Assembly (NCBI GenBank): GCA_963702765.1 | Contig: CAVPEB010000015.1 | Location: 1-64,000, forward strand | Reading direction: 5' to 3' | DNA: 64,000 bases | DNA from: DATMNR01 sp963702765 | Lineage (GTDB): Bacteria; Chloroflexota; Ktedonobacteria; Ktedonobacterales; Ktedonobacteraceae | Shown: one piece after another, positions 17,414 through 27,260 of the stretch | Position numbering within the stretch: the first letter of the stretch is position 1 | How the letters are laid out: each line of letters starts with the position of its first letter | The notes under the pieces: model-generated | What the model was told of the DNA's origin: nothing | Databases searched by the model: none | Seen by the model: only the letters and a program-made list of their open reading frames with translations | Program-made: the position numbers and the translations under genes

Positions 17414-18562
17414 TTACTGTCGTTCGTTTAATGGCACAAATTGCTGCTCGGTTGGACCAGTATATTCAGCTTCGGGACGGATCAGGCGATTGTTTGCTAC
17501 CTGTTCCAGGATATGGGCTGTCCAACCCGCTACACGACTCGCTGCAAAGGTTGGAGTAAACATATCTCCCGGCAGTCCAACCGATGACAATACCACAGCA
17601 GAGTAGAACTCAACATTGGTATAGAGTCGGCGGCCGGGTTTCTGTTCCTCCAATAACGTAAGTGCCAGATCTTCAACTTTATGAGCCAGGGCAAACTGTT
17701 GTGGATCGGCAATGCGGGCCATTTCGCGCAGTTCTTCAGCTCGGGGATCCTCTGTCTTGTAGACCCGATGACCAAATCCCATCAAACGATCTCCACGCGC
17801 AAGAGCATCGCGCATCCAACTCTCAGCACGATCTTCGGTACCGATTGCATCGAGCATATCCTTTACTTTTGAGGGCGCGCCTCCATGTAAAGGACCTTTT
17901 AGCGCTCCAATCGCGCCTACAACCGATGAGGCAATATCTGATTCGGTGCTTGCAATAACTCGTGCTGTGAACGTCGAAGCATTCATCCCATGATCTGCCA
18001 GCAAAACAAGGTAGGCGTCTAAGGCTCTTACATGTTCTTCTTTCGGCATCTGCCCAGTCAGCAAGTACAAGTAATTGGCGGCATACCCTATTTCAGGATG
18101 CGCCTCTAATGGCTCCAGCCCATTCCGTATCCTGTGGAATGCTGCCAGGATTAGAGGAAAGCGTTCGGTCAGAGCAATGGCCTGGTCGAGGGTGGGTTTG
18201 CCTTGAATTGTTGCTGCACCAAATGCCGAAACTGCTGTGCGTAAGGCATCCATAGGCGCTGCCGTGGGTGGTAAGTAATTCAGAACCTGCAAAACCGCCG
18301 TTGGTAATGTGCGTTCTTCCAGCATTTGCACTTTCAGATCTACAAGCTCCATTTTAGTTGGCAGTTTACCGTACCAGAGTAGATAAGCTATTTCCTCGAA
18401 CGAAGCATTACCAGCAAGGTCATGAATGTTATAGCCACGATATATGAGCCTTCCGGCCGTGCCTTCTACTTTGCTAAGCGCGGTTGTTGCTGCTACAATT
18501 CCCTCCAAACCGCCACGATTCTGTTTAACCGTTGAAGTTGTTTCTGATGTCTCCATTGTCAT
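17414..18562 (-). CDS. Citrate synthase / 2-methylcitrate synthase family
   Basis: A 382-residue type I (short) citrate synthase joining acetyl-CoA (or propionyl-CoA) with oxaloacetate. Key blocks are GIVAATTALSKVEG and IYRGYNIHDLA at the N-terminus, HGMNASTFTARV and LKGPLHGGAPSKV around the substrate histidine, MGFGHRVYKTEDPRA with the second histidine, and NVEFYSAVVLSSVGLP near the end. A start at 18562 follows AAGGAG; an upstream ATG at 18595 adds 11 unmatched residues. Citrate versus methylcitrate specificity cannot be read from sequence. A divergent HTH gene starts 248 bases away, with a palindrome between. Confidence 0.92.
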   Translation of the reverse strand: MTMETSETTSTVKQNRGGLEGIVAATTALSKVEGTAGRLIYRGYNIHDLAGNASFEEIAYLLWYGKLPTKMELVDLKVQMLEERTLPTAVLQVLNYLPPTAAPMDALRTAVSAFGAATIQGKPTLDQAIALTERFPLILAAFHRIRNGLEPLEAHPEIGYAANYLYLLTGQMPKEEHVRALDAYLVLLADHGMNASTFTARVIASTESDIASSVVGAIGALKGPLHGGAPSKVKDMLDAIGTEDRAESWMRDALARGDRLMGFGHRVYKTEDPRAEELREMARIADPQQFALAHKVEDLALTLLEEQKPGRRLYTNVEFYSAVVLSSVGLPGDMFTPTFAASRVAGWTAHILEQVANNRLIRPEAEYTGPTEQQFVPLNERQ

Positions 18563-18674
18563 TTCTTTTGCTCCTTTGCATCTAAGGATATCCAATCCCT
18601 ATAAGCACATGCATGATCCTCCTCTTATGTATTACCATGGATTTTTACGAAAGTCAATGTTAGTTGATTAAGCT

Positions 18675-18698
18675 CGATATTACTTGATTTATATCGAT
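18675..18698. promoter_or_regulatory. Palindrome TCGATAT-N10-ATATCGA, possible operator
   Basis: A perfect 7+7 inverted repeat with a 10-base spacer in the AT-rich gap between citrate synthase and the divergent helix-turn-helix gene. The position is right for a regulator acting on both. Confidence 0.4.
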
Positions 18699-18809
18699 TA
18701 TATCGTGTATTGGCTTATACCTGTTGACAAAGTGGCGCGAACTTTTTATCATTGGGTATATGAATACAATCCGTATCCCAGACGGAGACTGAAGAAGGAC
18801 GATGCGCGC

Positions 18810-19106
18810 ATGATTGAGCTAGACGGTGAAAAATATCTTGATGGGGATGAAGCTAGCAACTTGTTGGGGGTCAAAATGTCAACCCTCTATACCTATGTGA
18901 GCAGAGGTATCCTCAGAAGCTATAAACAGGGCATCAAACGCCAGCGTCTCTACAAACAGGCAGAACTCAAATCTCTCTTACTCCTGCGTCCAAGCGATGC
19001 ACCTTCTCCTATCTCCACCATCAGACAATCAACGCCAGAAACCTCCGAGTCAATCAAAGGGCGTACCGAAATACCACTTGCCGAGGATTGGGTACCCTAT
19101 ATGTAA
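18810..19106 (+). CDS. Helix-turn-helix protein (MerR/excisionase-like)
   Basis: A small DNA-binding protein of 98 residues. The core YLDGDEASNLLGVKMSTLYTYVSRG matches the DNA-binding helices of the MerR/excisionase type, followed by a wing-like basic stretch (SYKQGIKRQRLYKQAEL) and a disordered Ser/Thr-rich tail. GAAGAAGG precedes ATG 18810; an earlier ATG at 18684 adds residues with no match. Some citrate synthases carry this HTH as an N-terminal fusion, and here it is a separate divergent gene, so it may regulate citrate synthase; this is inference. Confidence 0.75.
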   Translation: MIELDGEKYLDGDEASNLLGVKMSTLYTYVSRGILRSYKQGIKRQRLYKQAELKSLLLLRPSDAPSPISTIRQSTPETSESIKGRTEIPLAEDWVPYM

Positions 19107-19145
19107 TGCTTTCTTCGATTCAAATTATCTTCTTGAATGTACAGC

Positions 19146-20683
19146 CTATGTAATGCTCCACAGTGCCTCAGCTAAGCGTTGCACGCCTTTGCGAATTTCA
19201 TCTTCACTAAACGCTGTATAACCGAGAAGCAAACCCTGTGAATTCCCTGGCTCGAAGCGAAATGTCGATAACGGTGGTGCCTCTATTCCGTATGTTGCCG
19301 CGGTTTGTGATGCTCTCTGGTCATCTATATCTTGTAACAACCAGCCGATCAGGTACATGCCAGCCTCATTAGCATTCACTTCAAGCAGTCCTTTGAGTTC
19401 TTGCTCAACTGCTGACACCAGTGCAGCCTGGCGCGCGGCATACAACTCGCGCATGCGCCGAATATGACGTCCGAAGTGTCCTTCGTCAAGAAAGTCGGTC
19501 AAGATGACCTGCCCTAATGTAGGAGGATGTAAGTCGATTGTCGTCCGTGCAGATACGATACCATCGACAAGGTCGGGTGGAACGACCATATAACCTACAC
19601 GCAATGCCGGAAACAGCACTTTGCTAAATGTACCGATATAAATGACGCGTCCTGCGGTATCCAATCCTTGTAAGGCTGCGAGCGGTCGACCTTTGTAACG
19701 AAATTCGCTATCATAGTCGTCCTCCAGTATCCATGCTTTTGCACGCCGTGCCCATTCCAGTAAAGCTAAGCGGCGCGCCAAACTCATTGTCACGCCCAAT
19801 GGATACTGGTGCGAAGGTGTGACGTAAGCCAAGCGAGCAGTTTCGCTACTCACCATCTTCGAAGTGATATGCATGCCTTCTTTGTCTACAGGGACAGGAA
19901 TTAGATGTGCGCTAGCTCCTAGCAGCGCTCCCTTTGCACCAGGATAGCACGGGTCTTCGATCAACACATCATCACCCGGATCTAGCAATACTCGTGAAGA
20001 CAAATCGAGTGCTTGTTGCGAACCGGTGACGATTATCACCTGTTCTGGGTCGCACTTCACAGCGCGAACAGATCCGAGATAGGCAGCTATGGCCTGGCGT
20101 AGTGGCTTATACCCGGCAGGATCACCATAATTTAAAAGATCATACGATCTTTGGCGCGCGTGCCTTGCGGTTATTTGTGACCATATTTTAAGCGGAAATG
20201 CATCAAGGGCGGCCAGTCCTGGTCGAAACACACGTACCGGTGAGAGGTCATACGGTGAAGCAGACGCGGTAGAGGCCATTGCCATTCCACGTTTAGAGAG
20301 TGTGCGACCATTTTGATCTTGGGGTAATGGAAATGCCTGAATCGATGGAGCCTGGAGTAATTCGTCGGGTAGCTCACGCGCCACATAGGTTCCACCTCCC
20401 ATCTCACCTTCAACATATCCCTCGGCTAAAAGTTGTTCATATGCATTAAGAATTGTGCCACGGGCAACTCCTAATTCCAATGCCAAGTGCTCGTGTCGGA
20501 AGGAAGTTGTGTTCCAGAGGCCAACTGACCATTGAGAATAGCATTTCGCAAACTGGTATATAGTTGGCGATAGATTGGAACAGTTGATTCAGGATCTATG
20601 TTCAACACACTGAGAGGAACAAATGTCGAGTCTTTTCTCATCACCATCTCCGTTGCAATTGCAAGCATTTCAGGAATGACCAA
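19146..20683 (-). pseudogene. Frameshifted MocR-type regulator (GntR HTH + aminotransferase)
   Basis: MocR/PdxR family: a GntR winged helix fused to a PLP aminotransferase-like domain. The N-terminal part (20471-20683) shows STVPIYRQLYTSLRNAILNGQLASGTQLPS. The frame slips near 20485-20510, and the other frame continues with LELGVARGTILNAYEQLLAEGYV and the full aminotransferase domain: SQQALDLSSRVLLDPGDDV, EDPCYPGAKGAL, VTPSHQYPLG, EDDYDSEF and the PLP-lysine segment YIGTFSKVLFPALRVGY. One missing base would restore about 510 residues. As written, the HTH is cut from the effector domain. It is divergent from an EamA exporter, a classic regulator-target pairing. Confidence 0.85.
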
Positions 20684-20913
20684 AAGTGGTATATCCAGTA
20701 TATATGTAAGTGGCTCTTGTGTCTATACCAATTCTCTGATACCCTAACATCAAGAACATTAAAGCGGTTTGAGAGTACATGAAGCATCAAAGCCACATAG
20801 TCAAAGAAGTTTTTCCCCGTGGTCACTTATATAACCTTATAGCTACTCAAGAGGAGGACACACCTGGACCACTAATGATTTGAAAAACCGTATAACCGGA
20901 GGAGGTAGAAGAG

Positions 20914-21913
20914 ATGACAATAAATGAAACAACACTGGTAGAAGCCACTATCAGCACACGTGCGCCGCAAACACCTATTGAGCGGCAGCGTAAGCTGCGG
21001 GCCAATGCACTCTTGATTGTAGTGACGATGATCTGGGGAAGCAGCTTTCTGATTGTTCAGCATACGCTTACACTGGTCGGTCCCTTTACCTTCCTGGCAA
21101 TGCGTTTTGGGTTTGCATTATCAGTCCTGGCAATTCTCTTCAGGAAACGCCTGATTCACATAACCTATTCTGAGATCTTGACCGGATCAATTATTGGTCT
21201 TTTTCTGTTTGCTTCGTACGCGTTTCAAACAGTTTCACTACAATACACGACATCCAGCCAGGCTGGATTCATTTCTGGCATGTATGTTCCGTTGGTCGCA
21301 ATACTCGCAATTCCATTGCTTAAGCAAAAGCCGACACTAGGGGGGATTCTGGGTATTGTTCTTTCCTTGCTCGGATTAATACTACTTTCGCTCAAGAATG
21401 GCTTACAGATTACGATAGGACCAGGTGAAATACTCTGCCCTGGCCTGTGCCCTTGCAAGCGCATTGCACGTGATCAGTATTAGCAAATTTGCTCCCAAGG
21501 CAGATGCAGTCAACCTGACTATAGTTCAGATTGCACTGACTGCCTTGCTCAGTCTTATTGCAATGCCTATCGCCAGAGAGTCATTCAGCTTTCCGCCTTT
21601 CGCAGTCTGGGGATCAGCCTTGTTCCTGGGAGTCGTTGCAACAGCCTTCTGCCTGGCTGTGATGAACTGGGTGCAACAGTTTGTGAGTAGCACCGAGGCT
21701 GCGATGTTTTATGCACTTGAGTTAGTATGGGTGAGTGTATTAGGGCACTTTGCAGGCGATAATCTTAGCCTTCTCGGGTGGATAGGTTGCGGCAGCATGC
21801 TTTCCAGCATGGTAGTAGGAGAACTGCGCTTTTCGAAGATCATGGATTCAACGCTTCTCCGATATTTTGCCAGCAAGTCATACAGGTTATTGAGTCAGTT
21901 TGTAACTGACTGA
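20914..21913 (+). pseudogene. Frameshifted EamA/DMT-family exporter
   Basis: A drug/metabolite transporter with ten predicted helices. The first half (20914-21435) shows LLIVVTMIWGSSFLIVQHTL and ITGSIIGLFLFASYAFQTVSLQYTTSSQAGFI-type EamA blocks. In GAAATACTCTGCCCTGG near 21433, one extra T moves the frame. The second half resumes as ALACALASALHVISISKFAPKAD, with FLGVVATAFCLAVMNWVQQ and STEAAMFYALELVW. GGAGGTAGAAG precedes the start. It is divergent from the MocR regulator, so its substrate may be an amino acid or vitamin-B6-like compound; this is inference. Confidence 0.85.
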
Positions 21914-21927
21914 ACAAACTCTGACAA

Positions 21928-21989
21928 AAACCTTCATGCGAGCAGATGAAACGTACGACAAATTTTTTCATCTGCTCGCATGAAGGTTT
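21928..21989. terminator. Bidirectional terminator, 24-bp perfect hairpin
   Basis: AAACCTTCATGCGAGCAGAT begins the left arm at 21928; the perfect complement ends at 21989, with a 14-base loop. It lies between the convergent EamA and MFS genes; the minus-side arm overlaps the last codons of the MFS remnant. Confidence 0.7.
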
Positions 21990-22627
21990 ATACATTCCCT
22001 ATTTCTTTCAAAGGCTGAGCGTTACGAATATGCCGATTTAGGTTGGCGGATAGAGCGAAAGCGACCATACCGAGAGTGCAAATGAAAACCGTTTGGACAA
22101 CACCAATATTCTGGATAAGTAAACCTGTCAAAGCTAAACCAAGTGGTTGACCGCCAAATGCAATCAATCTGAATACACTGTTGACACGGCCTTGTAACTC
22201 ATCTGGAATAATGGCGCTTCGATAGCTGAACTGTACTACATTGTATACCGGTCCCAGGAAGAAGGAAGCAGCCGAAAGGACTCCCAATATAAATGGATTT
22301 GGTGCTATTGCATAAAGCGGCAATAGGAATACTGGCTAAACTAATCGCTCGCCCGGAATTGCAGATGATCATCGTGAGCTTGCGATCCCAACGATCAATG
22401 AGTGCCCCGGCAGGCAGACTGAAGAAAAGATAAGGCAAAGCTCGAAGAGCACCAGCAAATCCTGCCTGTGCGGCAGAGCCAGTCAGTGCCAGAATGAGCA
22501 GGGGAAATGCAAGCTGTGAAACTTGTGTACCGACGCTTGATACTACCTGTCCGCTCCACAAAAGCATGTACTCGCGGTTAAGCCAAAGTGCCTTTGGTCG
22601 CCTGGGGATTATCTCATTCGTGCTCAC
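21988..22627 (-). pseudogene. MFS transporter remnant with internal deletion
   Basis: Remains of a major facilitator exporter of the enterobactin-exporter-like (MFS_3) group. The N-terminal part reads LWLNREYMLLWSGQVVSSVG, FAGALRALPYLFFSLPAGAL and DRWDRKL (helices 1-3). It then jumps out of frame near 22320 to PFILGVLSAASFFLGPVYNVV, IIPDELQGRVNSVFRLIAFGG and the last helices. A normal member has about 410 residues, while the two parts total about 215. So roughly the middle 150-200 residues are missing and the join is out of frame. GTG at 22627 is the likeliest original start. Confidence 0.8.
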
Positions 22628-22808
22628 AGCGTCTACTTTCCAGGTTTGGAGGAATTCGCTATTGATTTGGCATAAAAATTGCGTTCCCAAGAGGAGGAAC
22701 GCTCAAATTTTTGAATACTAAATAATTATAACATATTTTTGATGAAAAGTCAAGTAAAATTAGTGCTTGCTTGCTACATTCATCGACTGGGATATATCAC
22801 ATCCACTA

Positions 22809-23639
22809 TTATCGACCTGCGGAAAAGTAAACAACCCACCCTCCTTCCGGCCACGTCGCCAAAAGGAAGTAGCATCCTGCTCTAGGGATATACATTGTAG
22901 CTGCCGAAAGGCCCCATTCTTCATCACTTCCTGTATGGTTTGAGACGCTGGCATTCAGTGGTGACATAGTGAAAGTAGTATTTGGTATCTGACTATGTTG
23001 CTTCATGCCAAACCAGATTGGAGAGCCATCACGCATCTCGCCACCTCGAAGCGTCACTGTGCCTGTATAATTGGTTTGTGTAAGCAGGATGATACGCTTG
23101 TACCAGCCAATTTCTGGCGGTTGAGCATGAGCGAAGTTCCTTAAGACCGCATCAGGCCCACCAAAACCTATGATTAACACTGGAGAGCTACCTGCTGCAC
23201 GAGGGGCGCCTTTAAATTCGAAAGGATACGTTTGAGAAATCGCGGGACAGTCATTTGGAGCAGGTCCTAAAGTGGCACTCGTAATGAATGGTGAAGAACT
23301 ACCAAGAGCCCATATGGTCTGTTCTTGCGCGTTAAACATATACGAATCAACGGGAGTAGCGGTTTTTGTGTCTAAAGCGGTCGATTGAGAGGGGGCTGAG
23401 CGTGAAAAAAAACTATACGTCAGATCTCTTACAGAGGAAAAAGTGCTAAACAGTACCAGTAAAATTAATAAAAAAGTACCACTTGCAATGGCAATTCGCC
23501 AGAACCGCTTACGTAGCGAAGGGAGCTTTTGCAGGGCTACGAACATTCTCGAGAAGCGTGAGTAGCTTTCGATTGGATCCAGGTCAGAGATTTCAATTAT
23601 TTGATCATCGCTTGATGGTTCATTCTCAAATTCAGTCAT
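22809..23639 (-). CDS. Single-pass membrane protein of the MoxR-DUF58 operon
   Basis: Not assigned to a family. 276 residues: an acidic cytoplasmic N-terminus (residues 1-48), one membrane helix (IAIASGTFLLILLVLFSTF, about 50-68) and a 200-residue outside domain rich in small and aromatic residues (PIWFGMKQHSQIPNTTF...GCYFLLATWPEGGWVVYFS). It begins 12 bases after the DUF58 gene and is the last gene of the operon. Operons of this type usually act in cell-surface or membrane-complex assembly, so it may be the exported partner. Confidence 0.7.
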   Translation of the reverse strand: MTEFENEPSSDDQIIEISDLDPIESYSRFSRMFVALQKLPSLRKRFWRIAIASGTFLLILLVLFSTFSSVRDLTYSFFSRSAPSQSTALDTKTATPVDSYMFNAQEQTIWALGSSSPFITSATLGPAPNDCPAISQTYPFEFKGAPRAAGSSPVLIIGFGGPDAVLRNFAHAQPPEIGWYKRIILLTQTNYTGTVTLRGGEMRDGSPIWFGMKQHSQIPNTTFTMSPLNASVSNHTGSDEEWGLSAATMYIPRAGCYFLLATWPEGGWVVYFSAGR

Positions 23640-23651
23640 TGGTACCTTCTT

Positions 23652-25082
23652 TTACAGGCTGAAACTACCGGTGGGTGTCACATCTATGTCATGAATTTCC
23701 GCCACTTGAGAAGAAGCAGTTTCTACCTTGCTATTGTTGGCAAGCAGATCCTTCCAGGTTTCCTCTCCTCCGATATGATAAACTGCAATGCCTCCAAGTG
23801 TCATCGATAACGGCAAATCCCCTACATGTAATATCGTTACAGAATGACCCGATCGTTTCACGCGCGATAGTATATCCAATAAAGGTTCACTGACTGTACT
23901 CGTAACAACTACAACGGTTGCTCCAGCCGCAAGGCGAGTGCGCTCTACCTGGATCAGTTCCTCAATCGAGCTGCCAAAGTACGTCTGAATACGCGCCAAT
24001 ACTTCCATAATACGTTTGCGCTGTTCTTCGTTGCTAGCTGGCGGCAAATGAATACGGCGGCGATTCAACTGGTCAGCCAGCAGCAGTTCCATTTGAAAAT
24101 CCTTTTCTCTTGTATCTACATTTTGAGTCAATGCAGGAGAAAGTTCATCCAACTGATTGAGAGAAGAGGGAGTTTGTGAAGTAGAAACGGACATACCCAT
24201 TTCTGGCATATACATAATGGTGTTTGCAAAGAGTCCTACAGCATATCCCTGATCGAGCGCCCAATCAGCAACTGAGGCGGTAGCACAAATCGCCAGTTCC
24301 TGAAGCTCAGGTCGAATGCCATACCATGCATCAAGTTGTGAGACAATGTTAAGAAAGAGAACCAGTGTATATGTTGTGGTTGCCTGGTAGACTTTGCTTT
24401 GCAGTTGCATCATACGGGCAGTAGCTTTCCAATTAACACGCCGCAGTTCATCTCCATACATGTAGTCACGCACCCCTATCACACGTGAAGGATCTTCTAA
24501 CATGCGACGAGGCGCTCGATTATCTCCAAAGGGATGATGGGATGGCAACCCAAAGCGGGTAATCGGAACCACTAAGGGATAGACGAGCAGGTATTGCCTG
24601 TTAGAGAGCGATTCTTGACGATTGAGAAATCCAAATACATCACCGCTACGCAATACCGTTGGCCCAAACATATGCACACCACGTGTTATGCAGAGAATAG
24701 TATAAGGTCGGGTTACTCGTTCATACCAACGGAGGCTAAATAAATTCTCGAGAATCACCATATTTCTGGCAGTGCTAATACGCATGTGACGTCCCTTAAT
24801 GAGTAACTCTCTCGGGACGCTATCCTCGATCTCAAGCCATGGAAGCGGCAAAAGCTTGGCATTCTCGATAGTAAGAGAAAGACGTATCTCTTCTCCAAAG
24901 AGAGCACGTTGTTCGCTAAATTGTCGCTGATAGCTCAGATCTTGCAAGCAATATTTTGCCCAGATATCTGTTGTGGCCAGCACCAATATACCTAGAAATC
25001 CAATGACCAAAAGTAAAGGCTGGCGGATAATCAGGGCAAAGAGAATAATGGCAACGCACAGATAATACCATTGCTTTTTCAT
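23652..25082 (-). CDS. DUF58 domain protein
   Basis: A 476-residue protein with two N-terminal membrane helices (YLCVAIILFALIIRQPLLLVIGFLGILVLATT), a beta-rich region, and the DUF58 signature GDNRAPRRMLEDPSRVIGVRDYMYGDELRRVNWKATARM-type block (here residues about 180-220). The C-terminal half resembles a von Willebrand A-like fold and has a long insertion with the acidic LDELSPAL stretch. DUF58 proteins pair with MoxR ATPases; the start overlaps the MoxR stop (ATGA at 25079-25082), giving coupling. The exact function is unknown. Confidence 0.88.
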   Translation of the reverse strand: MKKQWYYLCVAIILFALIIRQPLLLVIGFLGILVLATTDIWAKYCLQDLSYQRQFSEQRALFGEEIRLSLTIENAKLLPLPWLEIEDSVPRELLIKGRHMRISTARNMVILENLFSLRWYERVTRPYTILCITRGVHMFGPTVLRSGDVFGFLNRQESLSNRQYLLVYPLVVPITRFGLPSHHPFGDNRAPRRMLEDPSRVIGVRDYMYGDELRRVNWKATARMMQLQSKVYQATTTYTLVLFLNIVSQLDAWYGIRPELQELAICATASVADWALDQGYAVGLFANTIMYMPEMGMSVSTSQTPSSLNQLDELSPALTQNVDTREKDFQMELLLADQLNRRRIHLPPASNEEQRKRIMEVLARIQTYFGSSIEELIQVERTRLAAGATVVVVTSTVSEPLLDILSRVKRSGHSVTILHVGDLPLSMTLGGIAVYHIGGEETWKDLLANNSKVETASSQVAEIHDIDVTPTGSFSL

Positions 25083-26038
25083 GATTCGACCGGTACAGAA
25101 ACGTTATGCAGCACTTCCTCTATGATCTGCTCCATGACACGTCCATGCAGACGTGTCTGACTTGTGGCAATCATTCGATGGGATAATACAGGACGCGCTA
25201 CGCGCTTTACATCATCAGGGATTACATAGAAACGACCGTGTATAGCGGCATAGGCTTGTGAAGAGCGGTAAAGAGCAAGGGTGCCTCGGGGGCTAACACC
25301 TAACTCTACCCCACTGTGGTCACGGGTTGCTCGAACAAGATCAACAATATAATTTTCAACGACTGGCTCGACTCGAACCCTACGAATCATGCGTTGCAAT
25401 TCTTGCAGACGTTCAGCGGTAAGCACAGGCTGTAGATCATCCAATGGTTGTGTTTCTTTGAAGCGTTCTAAGATCAATCGTTCCTCTGAATGACTTGGAT
25501 AGTCAAGGCGCAAGCGCATGAGGAAACGATCAATTTGAGCTTCTGGCAAGGGAAAAGTGCCTTCAAGTTCGATAGGATTTTGCGTGGCAATAACAGTAAA
25601 CGGGCGAGGCAACATGACTGTTTCACGTTCTACGCTGATTTGACGTTCTTCCATTGCTTCCAGCAAAGCGGATTGGGTACGCGGTGTGGCACGATTGATT
25701 TCATCGGCAAGCACAATCTGCGCCAGCAGTGGTCCAGGACGGAACTCGAACTCGCTGTTTTTCTGATTAAAAAACGTAATACCAGTAATATCAGAGGGTA
25801 ACAGATCAGGGGTAAACTGAATACGTTGAAATGTGCATCCGAGGGATTTCGCAAGCGTTTTTGCCAGGGTAGTTTTGCCAATCCCTGGCACATCTTCGAA
25901 GAGTACATGGCCTTCGCAAAGCATTGCAACCATCAGGAGGTCTATTACTTCCTCTTTACCTATCATCACACGGCTAACATTCTGTCGAACAGCTCGCGTG
26001 GCCTCCTGCACCTGGCGGATTTCGTCAATCTGTGTCAT
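25079..26038 (-). CDS. MoxR family AAA+ ATPase
   Basis: A 319-residue AAA+ chaperone-like ATPase. Walker A is EDVPGIGKTTLA, Walker B is IVLADEINRA, sensor 1 is FTVIATQNPIELEGTFPLPEAQIDRF, and the lid contains GVSPRGTLALYRSSQAYA. MoxR proteins act with VWA/DUF58 partners to assemble or activate surface and metal complexes. It is first in the MoxR-DUF58-membrane protein operon; a frameshifted Ig-like membrane gene lies 158 bases upstream on the same strand. Confidence 0.94.
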   Translation of the reverse strand: MTQIDEIRQVQEATRAVRQNVSRVMIGKEEVIDLLMVAMLCEGHVLFEDVPGIGKTTLAKTLAKSLGCTFQRIQFTPDLLPSDITGITFFNQKNSEFEFRPGPLLAQIVLADEINRATPRTQSALLEAMEERQISVERETVMLPRPFTVIATQNPIELEGTFPLPEAQIDRFLMRLRLDYPSHSEERLILERFKETQPLDDLQPVLTAERLQELQRMIRRVRVEPVVENYIVDLVRATRDHSGVELGVSPRGTLALYRSSQAYAAIHGRFYVIPDDVKRVARPVLSHRMIATSQTRLHGRVMEQIIEEVLHNVSVPVES

Positions 26039-26195
26039 ATAAGTCCTGAAAAAGGCACATTAGAGTGAAATCATCGGGAACGGCAACATGGTCAGATCTA
26101 TGAAGCCTTTATGAATTATACACCCATCAGATGACAAATTTCATCACATCCTACCAGCTGAGAAGCAAACGGTACAAAGCGGTTGTGAGTTTAGT

Positions 26196-27024
26196 TCAAC
26201 CCATGCCTCTTGTCAGTACTTGCACGGTTACAGTTTGAGACTTTGCCGTTTGTCCATTCGGATCCGTAGCAAGAGCATATACAAATGCCTGTATATTTTT
26301 TTGCCCAAAGCCAGAGGTATAGACGAACCATGGTATGGATGCATTGCCATTGCTATCAGTCGTTTGCGGGCCAGCAGTGGAGCGACCTCCCTGATTACTA
26401 TAGCGTATTACAAGTTCGACGCTTACATTTGGTTCACCGGTATTCACACCAACCATCACGTAACTAGCATTCTTGACTTGCTGCGGTATGCTTGTGAACT
26501 GAACATTTAGCGTACCACCTCCACCAGGCGTAGGACTTGGCTGACCTGTAGGATTCGTTGGCTTAAGCGCTGGAGTTGATTGCATCGGAGGTTGGCTACT
26601 CTGCTGGTTGGTCCCAATCCCACCACCTGGAGCAGCAAAAGTTGGACGGAGATCAACTGTCCCTGTTGGATTAGCTCCTTTCGGAACAGCTTGTGGCGTA
26701 TAACTGGAAGCAAAAAAGTTGGAATTACCAAACAAGGCGGCACTTGCCAGGGACACAAATATTACTCCCGCGACTAAGAACCATCGTCATTGCAATCATG
26801 AGTACCTTGTAAGCAGGGTCTTTGTGCCAATAAAATGCCAGCCTGTCTTTAACACCCCCAGGTGCTACCTGGGACTGGGGACGGATCAGTTGTTCGGGTC
26901 GAAATTGTGCCATCTGACCCCCATGATACATCTGCTGTTCCTCGGCAGGAGGAGCTGGTAAAACCAACTTTTCCGACTGAGGTTCCTGCTCTTGAGTATC
27001 TGGTTGATTGATCATTGGCATCAT
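26196..27024 (-). pseudogene. Frameshifted single-pass protein with Ig-like outer domain
   Basis: Two overlapping pieces form one original gene of about 275 residues. The N-terminal piece is a Gln/Pro-rich cytoplasmic tail running into AYKVLMIAMTMVL. The frame slips by one near 26785, and the other frame continues the membrane helix as LVAGVIFVSLASAALFGN. A Pro/Gly/Thr-rich linker follows, then a beta-sandwich-like domain (TGEPNVSVELVIRYSNQG, TTDSNGNASIPWFVY, TVTVQVL). Family unknown. It could be the first gene of the MoxR operon. Confidence 0.7.
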
Positions 27025-27159
27025 CTCCTGTTACCTGCAAAATACTATTGCTACGGATACGGTCTCATTCAACATATTTCAGTATATGTGATTTTGTATC
27101 TCACTTGCAATTAGATGGGCCAGAAGTAAGGGTCAGACGAGTATGCGCACAAACAGAGA

Positions 27160-27188
27160 AGCCAGCTTCCCATAAAAGAAAGCTGGCT
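27160..27188. terminator. Hairpin after the LysM-CHAP gene
   Basis: AGCCAGCTT and AAGCTGGCT pair around an 11-base loop downstream (minus strand) of the wall hydrolase. The T-run is weak, so confidence as a terminator is modest. Confidence 0.4.
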
Positions 27189-27260
27189 CTTGTCTTGCGA
27201 GTGCCTGGTCACCTTATGTCACTTCTCGATATTTGAGACGGACTAGGCCTCTTCATCAAC

